Assembly (NCBI RefSeq): GCF_042242105.1
Contig: NC_092019.1
Span: forward strand, 5,608,328-5,672,327
Length of the DNA: 64,000 nt
Source: Pempheris klunzingeri
Lineage: Eukaryota > Chordata > Actinopteri > Acropomatiformes > Pempheridae
Direction: 5' to 3'
Shown here: positions 28,401-46,500 of the stretch, one piece after another
Position numbering within the stretch: the first letter of the stretch is position 1
How the letters are laid out: each line of letters opens with the position of its first letter
The notes under the pieces: generated by a model
What the model saw: the letters and a program-made list of their open reading frames with translations, nothing else
Told to the model about the DNA's origin: nothing
Databases searched by the model: none
Program-made: the position numbers and the translations under genes

Positions 28401-29815
28401 AGTGTTATTGGATTCCTTAAGCATTATGGTCTGGAGAGTCACTTTAAGTTGAACATCGAGCCCAACCACACCACCCTGGCAGGACACTCATACGAACACG
28501 ATATTGTCATGGCCTCCACGTGAGACGTCCTAACTGTTACCAGACATTTAACTTCATCTAATCTAAGTGAACACTGTTTTGGCACATTCACAGCATCTTT
28601 TACAGTTTTATATTCGGTGTCTTTCCTGCTTGCTGGAGGGCAGGTTTGGCATGCTGGGTTCAGTTGACTCAAACACTGGCTCTCCTGACCTGGGGTGGGA
28701 CACAGACCAGTTCCCCATGGACATCAGGAACACCACCTTGGTCATGAAGGTGAGCTCATTTGGAAGTTTGGAGTTTGCTGCCAATGTGAAGATGACATTG
28801 TTCAAACACTATTGGATACAGGTGTAAAGCTAAAACTAAATAAAATAGCTTTATATGAGACTGTTCATGTGGTCGAAGCAGTATTAATAGAGTAAAAAGT
28901 AATTTGATCTATTGATAATAATAAAATATTGATTAGTGCAGTTTTATCTATTGCACACTCTGATTTATGAATGAAGACAGATTAGAGTATTTAAAAAGAA
29001 TTTGCCTGGATCACTTTAGTAGAAGTAGAAGTGCATCAACTGTACAAGATGAGTTTGGATGTGAATCTTCTCCAGACCATCATTGAACAAGGCGGCCTGC
29101 AGCCAGGAGGCCTGAACTTTGACGCTAAGGTGCGCAGAGAGTCCACAGACCTGGAGGACCTGTTCATCGCTCACATCGGTGCCATGGACGCCTTTGCAAG
29201 AGGACTCAGAAATGCTGTTCGCATTATTGAGGACGGGCTCATGGCTGGTATGGTGAAGGTGTGTGTGGAGCTAACTGAGATTCACCGTTAATTAAACCCT
29301 CATTTTCAGGCACAGTGTTATCAGGAAACATGCTGCATTATGTTTGGTCTCTGAGGTTATGTGTGATTTGAATAGGAGCGATACTCAAGCTTCAGTCGTG
29401 GCATTGGACAGAAAGTGGAGGAGGGCTCTGCCACCTTAGAGGAAATGGAGGTAAGACTCATTTATTTAGCTACTTTTACACAATCTCCATTGTCGCATAG
29501 CGTAACACTTATCTTTACTGTATATCTCCACCTAGACTTTATTGTCCGAGAGCTTTTTGTTTTCATAGCCAGTTCAACACAGCAGCACACAGATTGAGAC
29601 AGTACTTATTCATACATCCCTGCTTTTTGGCCAATCAGTGGAGTTTTTCATCTGAGATTGTCATCTGTGTGTGTTTGTCAGTAAGAGATGATGGTCTCAG
29701 ACCTATAATGTTCTTTCCTTTGTTTTCTCAGGCTTTCATCAAGCAGAACGGTGAGCCATCGGTAACATCGGGGAAGCAAGAAAAATATGAATCCATCTTC
29801 AATCACTACATATAA
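24980..29815 (+). CDS. Xylose isomerase (EC 5.3.1.5)
   Basis: Interconverts D-xylose and D-xylulose (also glucose and fructose in vitro) using two divalent metals. Coding exons: 24980-25007, 25332-25408, 25883-25955, 26171-26283, 26910-26935, 27232-27369, 27481-27590, 27679-27774, 27870-27953, 28393-28519, 28644-28749, 29076-29258, 29376-29450, 29732-29815; 439 residues, the length of bacterial class II XylA. The expected active-site residues are present: H104 and D107 (FHDRD), E235 and K237 (IEPKPKEP), E271 and H274 (NIEPNH), D299, D310 and D312 ([18 protein letters not shown]) and D342 (NFDAK). The spacing matches E. coli XylA with a constant offset of three. The start is the only in-frame ATG in the first exon; the frame stays open back to a TGA at 24881. 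Fourteen clean introns show a native nuclear gene, not contamination. Confidence 0.93.
25047..25452. repeat. Cluster of three TG/CA microsatellites
   Basis: Tracts at 25047-25081 (TG), 25214-25242 (TG) and 25418-25452 (CA) flank the second coding exon of the xylose isomerase gene on both sides. Confidence 0.95.
25560..25797 (+). repeat. LINE-type 3' tail ending in (TTATTC)n
   Basis: Contains CACAACAATTTCCTCCGGGA followed by TAAATAAAGTC and five TTATTC-like units. This is the classic 3' end of teleost L2-type LINEs. The 5' boundary is uncertain and no coding part is left. Intronic in the xylose isomerase gene. Confidence 0.65.
26350..26855 (+). mobile_element. Non-autonomous dispersed element, copy 1
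   Basis: Begins GTGGTGGAAAGTAACTAAAT and ends with ACTTAAATACAAGATCTGAG, the two ends of a very common teleost element. It shares its start with the reverse complement of the 33042 end of a second copy in sqle intron 1. It fills most of intron 4 of the xylose isomerase coding region. Superfamily not assigned. Confidence 0.6.
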
Positions 29816-29819
29816 TAAA
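29814..29819 (+). terminator. Xylose isomerase poly(A) signals
   Basis: The TAA stop (29813-29815) overlaps an AATAAA at 29814-29819. Use of this signal would leave a 3'UTR of only about 20 nt. Further AATAAA copies at 30031-30036 and 30164-30169 offer conventional 3'UTRs of roughly 230-370 nt. Confidence 0.5.
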
Positions 29820-30174
29820 AGCGTTGAAGCTGCTCTACTTAAACACCTGTGATGAAACACATCAGACAGTGTTACCGGAGCACCTTATTAATCACACCGT
29901 AATGAACAATTGCACTTGTTTGCAGTACTTAAAGAAGTACAGATGCTGAGTCCTACAGGTAGTGAGCTGATTCAAGTATCTCTAACAGACTGAGAGTGAC
30001 TTATTTGATAAAACTATTCACATGTCATGTAATAAAACATTTTCACAATGAAGCTGATGAGTGATCATGTTTATGTTACAGCTTATACTAACCACACAGA
30101 TTTTAACTATTGAACAATCATACACCATGAATATCCAGAGATGTTTTAGAATATAGAGCACAAAATAAAGTATT

Positions 30175-31019
30175 TTAACCTGCATTCTTATGTTTATATA
30201 CATTGTTGTAAATTCAGACCTCTATTTAATTGTGGGCTTCCTTATCTGACCATCTATTCCTTCACTTTTTATATTTGGATTCATGATTTCTAATCTTGTA
30301 AGTCTTTCTCTCCATTTCCTTACTAACTTCATGTTTTGAAGAGAGGGCGGATCAGGTTTGAACAAACTCCTACATATTTGTGGTTACATACTTCATCGCT
30401 GCAGTCATGAAATGGTCTATTCCTAAAGTGAGCTCAGGTGGTGTTGAACCTAAAATACCACTCATACTTTTCAGGAATCGCTGCCAGTGTTTGAAGTTTG
30501 TGTAGCCGCATTTTAACAGAAGTGAACTTGGTTTAGCTGGGACTTGCCTGCTGGGACTATTTGATGAGCTACCTGCTGATCTTTGTAAAAGCCTTTCTGC
30601 ATATAATGCTGCCTTCTGCTCAGAAATGTATCCCTGTCATGTGGATCACTGACAGAGCTCCCACTCTAAATAAATGACTGCATGCTGTGATATCTATTAT
30701 GAAGCCTTCTCCACAGCCTTAAAGGATAAGCCCTTTTTTATTTTAGCAGATCTGGGAGCCTTTCTTTGAATAATTGGGAAATCTCAAAGGATGAAGTTAG
30801 ATCTGGCCGGGAAAAATGTGTAATTATAGCTCGGTGTGATATTAAAATGCAAACTTTGCAGATATGAGGACGGCTGTTCACTTCAGAGTCTCCCAAGGTT
30901 TTCTCTTTTCTCCTGATTTGTTTTTTTTTCTTCTTTTTTTGGTTTTTGTGTCGTTTTTCTGTGTCTGTGATTGCTGTATTTTTTCTTTTATGCTTTGCAA
31001 AACCCATCCAATAAAGAAC
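30175..31019. other. Spacer between xylose isomerase gene and sqle
   Basis: No exon, RNA gene or clear element recognised. T-rich runs around 30919-30942 are the only low-complexity feature. Confidence 0.4.
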
Positions 31020-31255
31020 ATGTCTTTATTTAACCTGTAGACATTGGAAAGAGCTCTCACTCTGTACATTTTTCTGGATATCATGGATGTCTCCATTGTC
31101 TTCTTTTTTATATTCCCTCTATGTATATTGTTTCTATTTTTATACCTCCTCCGTCTAAACTGAACACATATATATATTTTATATCTCCCCCTGTCTGCTG
31201 TCCCATATTTTCCCCATCTTGGGACTAAGAAAGGAATATCTTATCTTATCTAAAC
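31020..31255 (+). repeat. LINE-type 3' tail ending in (TATCT)n
   Basis: Ends with CCATCTTGGGACTAAGAAAG followed by GAATATCTTATCTTATCT. This is a teleost non-LTR 3' end with a short terminal tandem repeat. The 5' boundary is approximate. Confidence 0.55.
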
Positions 31256-31624
31256 ATGGACAGATGTGGCCATTTGGCACACTGCAGATGTGCTACTAGC
31301 CAAACAAGCCGGCTGCACAAATATTTCATGCATGAATATGTATTTTTGTGATGCCTTTTGTATGAACAGGCCTACTGACATTTATTTAGCATGTACATCT
31401 CTGGTTGTCATGGTAACAGCTCGCCATCCCGAGATGGATCATGGGAGCAGCTGTGACATTTAAAAGGCAGATTCAAGGATGGTCCAGCTTTACACCACAG
31501 AGTGATGTATCCTGTCGCACAAGGACTATCTGTGCAGCAGGTCGCCCTCTCTCTCGTTCTCTGTTAAAGAAATGAAACACGCACCTTTCCACTGACATCA
31601 CATCATACTACCGTCCTGCCAGCC

Positions 31625-31770
31625 GACTGGCCAATCAGCGGCCGCAGGGAGGCCCGGTGCCGGCGCGGCTGTCCAATCAGCGAATAGCGTGAGCTCTGCT
31701 CACCGTCACGTCACTCCTGATTGGACGCTGAGCTGTAGAGGAGGCGGGACGTGAAACCAGCCAATCCGAA
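31625..31770 (+). promoter_or_regulatory. sqle: sqle promoter with NF-Y and SRE-like sites
   Basis: Four CCAAT boxes lie within about 140 bp: CCAAT at 31631, 31673 and 31761, and ATTGG at 31720. Between them lies TCACCGTCACGTCACTC (31700-31716), which holds SRE/E-box-like TCAC half-sites and a CRE-like core. GAGGCGGG (31741-31748) is an Sp1-type box. Clustered NF-Y, SRE and Sp1 sites are the established design of SREBP2-controlled sterol genes including SQLE. The exact SRE is inferred. Confidence 0.55.
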
Positions 31771-32025
31771 GTGGTCCGTCTTTCTTATCATCATAAAATA
31801 TTCAGCAGCATCTCTCCCACGCTCCGTGTTTAAGTTATTATGACTTTTTAAGGTGTCATCTTGTATTGGGGTGGCTGACTTGTCTTTGGAGCACCTGAAG
31901 AAACACATGAAAAGTAATTATTAGTTGTTTCTTATTACATGGTGATTCCTTTGTCAGCCCAAGAAAACTCTCTCAGGAGTGCGTTCACCATCTAATTAAT
32001 TTCTTTTTTTTTTAAATCCAGAAAG

Positions 32026-39061
<7,036 letters not shown>

Positions 39062-40090
39062 GGAGCACGTCGCCTGGACACAGACTCAGTGTGAGGTCCT
39101 GACTTAGTTGGAAGGAAAACACAACTTCCAAAAAGTTGGTATCAGTCTGTAGTTTCCTTGTTTGCCTTCCTGCTGAAAAAAGCACCGTTGCCATTGTAAA
39201 CCATGATTGATATTGAGGATTTTCTACCTTATGCCCCTGCCTTACTGAAGATGTCACGTCTGAACGTCCTACTTAATGCCTCAATTCAGTTTGGACTTTA
39301 TTATGCAACAAAGCGTGGGTGTAGCCCTGTTTGTGCTCACTCACACAGTCTGCCCTATATGCTAAATGATTGCAACATATAGTGTTCTGGCTCACACACT
39401 GAATTACACTGAATATTCAACATTGTGGAATCATTCCTGCCAAACAGAGCTGCTATGTGGACCATGGCAGCTGGATTTTGTAATTTTGCAATAGAGCCAC
39501 TTTTCTGCTGTATATTTTCCTGTTAAGCTGCTTTGGGCTGCATTAAATAAGGGAATTCTATATTTTATTACAAGAATGCCTAATTTTAAATCTTGAGCAC
39601 TGACGATGCGTAGTCATAAAACAGTAAACTGTCTAAATTATTATTTTATGTCTTATTTCATGCAAAAAAAGAGGAAAAGGTCCGCAGTACTTTATTTGTT
39701 GCCTGTAATCATCATCTCCTGCCTACCTGATGTTGTTGATCTTTACATATTGTGATAAGGGAGTTTTTGTAACTAATTCTGGTCCCTGAAAACATGCTGA
39801 CAAAACTATAATGCCCAAACTCAAGAATGATCCCTGCACTATTTTAGTCCTGCTGGATGTCAGTGAAGAACTGATACCGCTTGTTGCCTGGGGGAAAGTT
39901 TGGGGGTTGACTGGGGCCGATCCTATCAGGACCGAGTCAGCGGATGATGCTCAGGTGTTGTTTGTCCTGAGCTGACACAGACAAGGAAGTCCTGACCTGT
40001 AATTCATCACAGCGTCCTGCATTGTTGTGTTTACCTGTGCCTGCCGTGGGCTCTGTGGGCCGTTCATTAAATCATACATGACAGACAACA
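39062..40090 (+). other. sqle: sqle 3'UTR
   Basis: Non-coding sequence after the sqle stop. ATTAAA signals at 39542-39547 and 40066-40071 allow 3'UTRs of about 0.5 or 1.0 kb. No canonical AATAAA was found before them. Confidence 0.4.
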
Positions 40091-40806
40091 CTTGTTTATC
40101 GTTTGTCCTGTTTTATCACAGCAGACTTATAGAAAACTATTCTTGTTAATTAAATACCTCACAATATGACTATTACATTGAGCATCGACTCCTGTGACAG
40201 TAAATGAGCATAGCAGTGAAAACTTGAGAAGTTTTAACCTGACTGGATGAACACTAACAAATCCGACCATTAGATGGCGCTCACTCACAGCTGAAGGATT
40301 TCTGTTTGATTTTTGTCGTCCAGCCAGTTGCAGCTCTGCTCACAATAGACTAGATGAAGTTACTCTGCTGTGTTTTACCATTCAGGAGAAATACACTGGA
40401 CCAAGGTGATTTATTGTGATCCCAAGTGTTTTATCAATTAGTTTGGCATTATGCTGCAGCTTTTTATCCCTGGGTTGGTCAGAGCTGAAGCACAATAACA
40501 ATGACGCAATACAACTGCAACTGCAATACAATAAATGCAGCTGTTGGCCATCAACCTGAGCAGTTCTCATGCTCAAATATAGCATAGTAAGTTTTTACAT
40601 CAATAGAGATCCAGTGGTGAACCAAAAAAAAAAATTCAAGGTTCTTTCAAGGTCATTTGTACTTTTTTTTTTTCAATCTGGTCTTCCTCAGATACACAAA
40701 TCCTTGAGGAACAATTTCACACACGTTTTTATGTTTGTGTGTAAGATGCTCTTTGGCGGTATTTACCTTTACTGGTCAGAGCCAGGGAAGGTAACAGGAA
40801 ACGGGG

Positions 40807-40836
40807 GAGAGAGAGAGAGGGAGAGAGAGAGAGAGG
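40807..40836. repeat. (GA)n microsatellite
   Basis: GA run with one GGG interruption in the spacer between the convergent sqle and oxr1 ends. Confidence 0.9.
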
Positions 40837-41599
40837 TATGACATGAAACAAAGGTCACCGGCTGGACTCAAATCAGCGACGATCATGTCGTCCTGTAATG
40901 TGACCACTCGCCTCCCAACGCTCTGACCAACATGTTTATAAATGTCCATGTGGTGTGAGCCACTGGAATAATTACAGACTTTTACAAAGTGTGATTAGAA
41001 TCAACTAATAAACTGATCGACTTAAAGAAACTACTCAGATTTGATCGAATTGCATTTAAATGATGCAGTAGAAAAGTAAAAATAAAGAGTTACATTTGCT
41101 CATTAATAATTCAGTTTCATAGTTGTCTCTAGCTGAACTGCATTTAACAGAATTACATTTGACATGCAAAGTTTAAAAGGCTATCATATCTCACTATTGC
41201 ACAAACATTTACAGCTGCATTTCACAATTGTTTTGTTTTGTTCAAAGACAGCTGCTCTGTTAAATAATTTAAAGATGTGTAAGCACTGTATCACCTTGAA
41301 TTAAATGAAATCCAACCTACAGGGAGGCAGCAGGAGTTTGGAAGGCCAGACTATTGTACTATAGTACTGCAAAGCTTAATCATTAATTGGCAAATTTGCT
41401 GCTCTTTTTGTTTTGAGATTTATAACATAACTTTAAATCATGCTTCTTAAAATGCGCCATTTTATTTTAACACTGTGAAAGCGTGTCCACGGAGCTGTAC
41501 CCTTTCAGTGTTAGACAAAAAAAGTTAAAATACAGGTAAAAACAGAAAAAGAAACATCACAAATTCAGATATATCCCAGGTTACAACAATTAATTCAGC

Positions 41600-41605
41600 T
41601 TTATT
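41600..41605 (-). terminator. oxr1: oxr1 poly(A) signal candidate
   Basis: TTTATT on the plus strand, AATAAA in the oxr1 sense, about 2 kb downstream of the stop. This is a plausible distal signal for the long 3'UTR expected of this gene. Confidence 0.4.
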
Positions 41606-42113
41606 GTTATTTATACATCACTGATACATTGTATTCTGGTGAAATAATTGGAAGAATTATCCATATTATTCTTTGTGACTCCACAAGGACACAAATACTG
41701 GTGTGGAAGACCAGAAAGGGGGGAAGAAAGCTCCTGGGGGGAGGGTTACGTACTGTACACACTTCCCTTCGCCTGCCATCATCTGCCTGTCAGAGGTCAG
41801 TCTGCCTGCATACTTACCTGAACCTACTGAGACTCACCTGACAGCCACATGAGGAGAGAAACTGCGCCCTGCTGCCGCATTCAGCCACATTCAACCCCCC
41901 TTCCTACCTTAGAGTAATCCTCCTTTTTAGACACAGAGCATTAGGGCATATCCTTGTTGATATTGGTAGCAGCAAGCTTTCTACTAACAGTTAACATCTT
42001 AAAGATCTAAACAAAAAAGTACTGTACAGCTACTGCTAAGAGAATATAAGAACCTGGCCTGACGCTTTTACACCAGATTAAAGTGCTAGAAGCAACCCAC
42101 CAATCCACACTTT

Positions 42114-42262
42114 ATTATATATATATATATTTATATAGCATTATGTATTTATCTTTATATATGAATGTGCATATATATATATGTATGTGCATATACACGC
42201 ATACATACATACATACATATGTATATACACACATACATATGTATATACACATATATATATAT
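42114..42262. repeat. AT/CATA-rich simple repeat
   Basis: Blocks of (TA)n mixed with GTATATACACATACATACAT units, within the probable oxr1 3'UTR. Confidence 0.85.
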
Positions 42263-43580
42263 GGGAACAAATCTACTATTTTAACATTAATTTACAGGGT
42301 AATATACATTATATTGTAACAGCTGAAATATCAGCACAAATAGATCACTGTCACACTTAACAGCAAAATATATATGATTATATAAACCCATATATAATCA
42401 TATATACCAATATATAATTGTCATATATGCATGTAAAACAGTTAACCACGTCTCAGGCTTTTCAAATGATACCCAGAAAAGCAATTGTGTATCAAGACGT
42501 AAAAGCTTTACAAGTTTCTCTCTTGAAAGAGTGACAGGCGGCGGCAAAAGTGCCACAGCCTGCGGGTATTTGAGGTCACAGGACAGTTATTTGCATATTC
42601 CACAAATCTATTGCAACACGTTACTGTCTACAAACAGTACAGCCAGCATCTCGCGAGAGGAGCTGGTGTTAGCTGGACTCACACGTACACCCACTGAACA
42701 GAACATTACGACGATGGGTGATCTGATTATAGCTATGTGCTTTCAGATGGTGTGCTATGACAGTGAACAACAGGAGGACTACAATACACAATACTCTATA
42801 GTTTAGCCTCAGAAGACAACCCAAAACTGTACTGTAAAAATACCCCCCCCCGCCAGCAAATATTCTCTCTTCTCTGAGTTAAGTGTCATCGTATCCTGCT
42901 GCTGATGAGTTTCGTCTATTGATGTTTTACTACAAACCTAATTTCAAACTTTATTTCGACACTCCACCGTCACCGACAGTAATGGAATGTGTTCAGCTTT
43001 AGTCTTGTTTCTTTCCCTCTAACTGGGTCTCTCTCCGTCAAGGCTGACAGCACAGTGAGTAACATCCTACCGAATGAACAAAGTTCTAGGGGGTCTGAGA
43101 GGGTGCTGGGGACTCCTTGAGGTTCTGTAAAGTTCAGATACACAATCTGGACCAGTAGGGCAGTTCTCTCTTCTTGCAGCAGTCCCAAACCTCGGCCGCC
43201 ATCATCTTCACCACCTCTCAGGCGAGAGGAGCTCCGATGGTCCTTTTCTCTTCAAGGCCTTCCCTGCTTCCCTCTCCTCATCCCTCCGACACCACCTCAT
43301 CTTACCATCATTTTCACTGCTTTACACACTCCCCCTACTCTGCAAAGACGCTGCACAAGGCTGTAACAAGATACACACAAAGGTAATTTTTCACAAAGAA
43401 AAAAAGCTCCGTAATAACTGCAGTAGTAACGCACAACAAGCATCCGATAGCTGGCTTCCGGCCTGGGGAGCCCTGGTGATGTGCAGTTAGGTTTGGGACG
43501 TTGCCATTGTTCTAAGGGAGGAGGACTCCTCCATTTGCCCTTTGCAGGACTTGTTTTTTTCCCTGTGGTGCACTGTTTTG

Positions 43581-46500
43581 TTATTCAAAAGCCCAGATCT
43601 CTATGTCCTGCACATAGAAATCCTCCTTTTTAGAGAGCATGGGGTTCCCAAATGTTTTACAGGAGTGACTCCTGCCGTGGTAGAGGTCTCCATCCAGCCA
43701 CAGGCCAAACTCGCCACTGAAGGCAGAAGAGAACAAATGGTCTTTAAGTAGGGGGAACAAACTATTCCTTCAGCTCTCTACATTCTCTGACATATACGTC
43801 TTGAAAAAGGAAACCTCATCTTCCTCAAAATAAAAGCCATTAGCAAGTTCTCGAAATTAAGTCTGGGATAAAAACATGGGCGGATGCCAGTTAAGCATAA
43901 CGTATATTTCCATCACATCAATAAAATCAGCAATATAAACGCAATGTTAAACACTTTGTAGTTCTTGATTACTCCTCTGAAATGTGTTTATGTCCCTGAT
44001 AAACTGTATTTTGTATTAACAACAGCATAATACAGAAAATAAAGCACCCTCTGCAGTTGAGGTAAATAAAAGCCCCTCTTAATATTTGAGGAAGTGCCAT
44101 ATCTGCCTTTTCAGTATTATCTTATTTGACGACCTAACTTAAACGATACTAAATCATCAGACTGAATTAAGACACAGAATTGTTAGAGTTTAGTTATACT
44201 GTGAGCATCAAAAGCAGCTTGGCCTCACCTGCCCCCACCAAAGGCTAAGGAGTCCATATCTCCCTTGATGAAGAACATGTTGTCCCCTGTCCATTTGTAC
44301 ACCTGTTGCAGACACAATAGAACACGTATTTGAAGATATTGCATGACATATTCAATGTTGACATAAACTAATGTTCTCTGTCCTGTAGTCTTTATCCTAA
44401 TGAGAACAGACCGCGCATGTTTACCTCAGTGGGAGGATCCACAATTAACTTTTCACAATCCAGTTACAGCACTATCGCATCAGCAGATTGCTCAGTACAA
44501 CTGTCAACAACAATACAATGAGAGGCATAACAGTCAGCTCTTATTCTTATAGTGCATGGAGGAAAAACAATGACACAATCCCAGTGGAAAGTGGTGCATT
44601 CAATGTGTTGCTTGAACTTCATTTATTTTCAGGGTCAAGAATGTGAGATAGAAAACACAAAGCACCACTGAGTTGTGAGGCTTTAGAGATCTCTTAAAAG
44701 ATAAAAACAAACCTTGAACAGCAGCATGTATAGTCAGATATTTATATTGATATCAATCAATAACCTTTACCTCACACCTAACTAACTTAGGAGAAACTAC
44801 TTTAGGTGAATAGCTCAAGTTTGATCCTCCATTTGCTGGAATTTGTTTTCTCAAACTTCTCACAGCACAAAATAATTAGCTAGTACCAGTGACCACTTCT
44901 TCCTCTTATTCTTTGTCTTCCAACCAGAGCATTCCTGTCATCAAATTCAAGCTGTCAAAAATGCTCAGTTAGTCTGTTAAAGGCTCCGAGGAAAAGGGTC
45001 TGTTTAGTTCCTGTTCCTGTTTCATGTAGATACAAAGGGCTCATTCAAGGCTAATGCAAGCACACTTCTCAGTGTCAGGTGATTATACACTGATGAAAAC
45101 ATTATTATAAATATCATATTCCATTTCTGCCAAAATCCCACACACTTTACTTTTAATTGCCATTATCTGCCACTTGGGTGCAACTGAATATCAACAAAAT
45201 CCTTTACCGGAGTGAATCCTTTATATATTTCTGCACTTGCTACAAATTGCACTTCTGGTTAGATGCCAAACTGCATTTCATTGCCTTGTATTGTACAGGT
45301 GTAATGACAATAAAGTTGAATCTAATCTAATCTAAAATATATTACCATAAAAAGTTGATGTGGTGAACGCAGCAGCGACTTAACACATCTAGCAGATAAA
45401 GAGCAACATTCACATTCATTTGAAGTCGTGTTTGTGTCCACCTGTTGAATCCAACAAGTCCAACATTCACTCTTTTTCGCTCCATTTTTGGTCTCCACCA
45501 GCTTGTGTCTGACTCTTTGGCTGCTAAACGCTCCACTATGTTCACCAGCTAGCTGCAAAGGCTGTTTATAAATCAAAGCCTCTTCATTGAAAACACATGC
45601 TGGTACATATTAACTAAGCTGCTCATTCAAACACCCCAAAACATTTCAATATTCAAATTCTTACAGAAGACCTAACATCTTTAAAGTGAGGAGGATAATG
45701 TACCTCAAACTCTGGATTGAAGGTAAAGAGGAAGGTCTCTCCTGTGCCATAAAAGCCATCACTGACTTTAAAGGGCTCAGATGCCAACGCACCAAACACC
45801 TGGAGAAACAAAACAGAACAACAACTGACTACTGTACACTTGGAATACAATTCTAGCACTGGTAGGACAATTATTAGGAAATGATTAAAGCTATAAATCA
45901 ATTCCAGCATCTAACAGAGTACTACTGCCATGTTGAATTAGTGTCTGCTCAGTTTGCAGCTTACCTGGCCATCGCTGTCCTTAATAACCATGAGCACTGG
46001 GGTGTCCTGGCCCTGCATGGCTCTGTAAAGCGTCTTAATGCTCATGCCATGCTTTGATGTCCCAAAAGCCAGCGTCCATGGGTACCCAATGGTCCGTGGT
46101 GGGAGATTCCTGGCAAGCTGTAGGGGGAAATAATAAAGAAAATAGAGGAGAGGAAATGAAACACAGAAAGGTCACAGGCACCAATGCTCAATTACATCTG
46201 CAGTGACCTTTTAACACTGACTGGTGTTTAAAAAAGAGTAACAGGGCTCCCAACACAGAGCCGTCTCGAGAGAAAGAGAGGTCCAGCACTCCCTGAGAGA
46301 GCCTGCTGACACACTGAAGGATTAACAGTGGCTGTGGTGCATGGGGAGATAAAGACAAAATGCGCTGAAGGAGCAGTGCAGTGTAAGCTTCATTTTAATG
46401 GACAGATAAAACAGACACGGACTAAAACATGGAATTGAAGTGACAACTTTTTACAATATACTGCGTTTATTTCTTCTGTATGGAACAAAGGCCTTTAAAT

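Noticed and set aside
24980-29815. Bacterial contamination as the source of the xylose isomerase
   Set aside because: Fourteen coding exons with consensus splice sites, intronic fish repeats and flanking fish genes exclude a contaminating bacterial contig.
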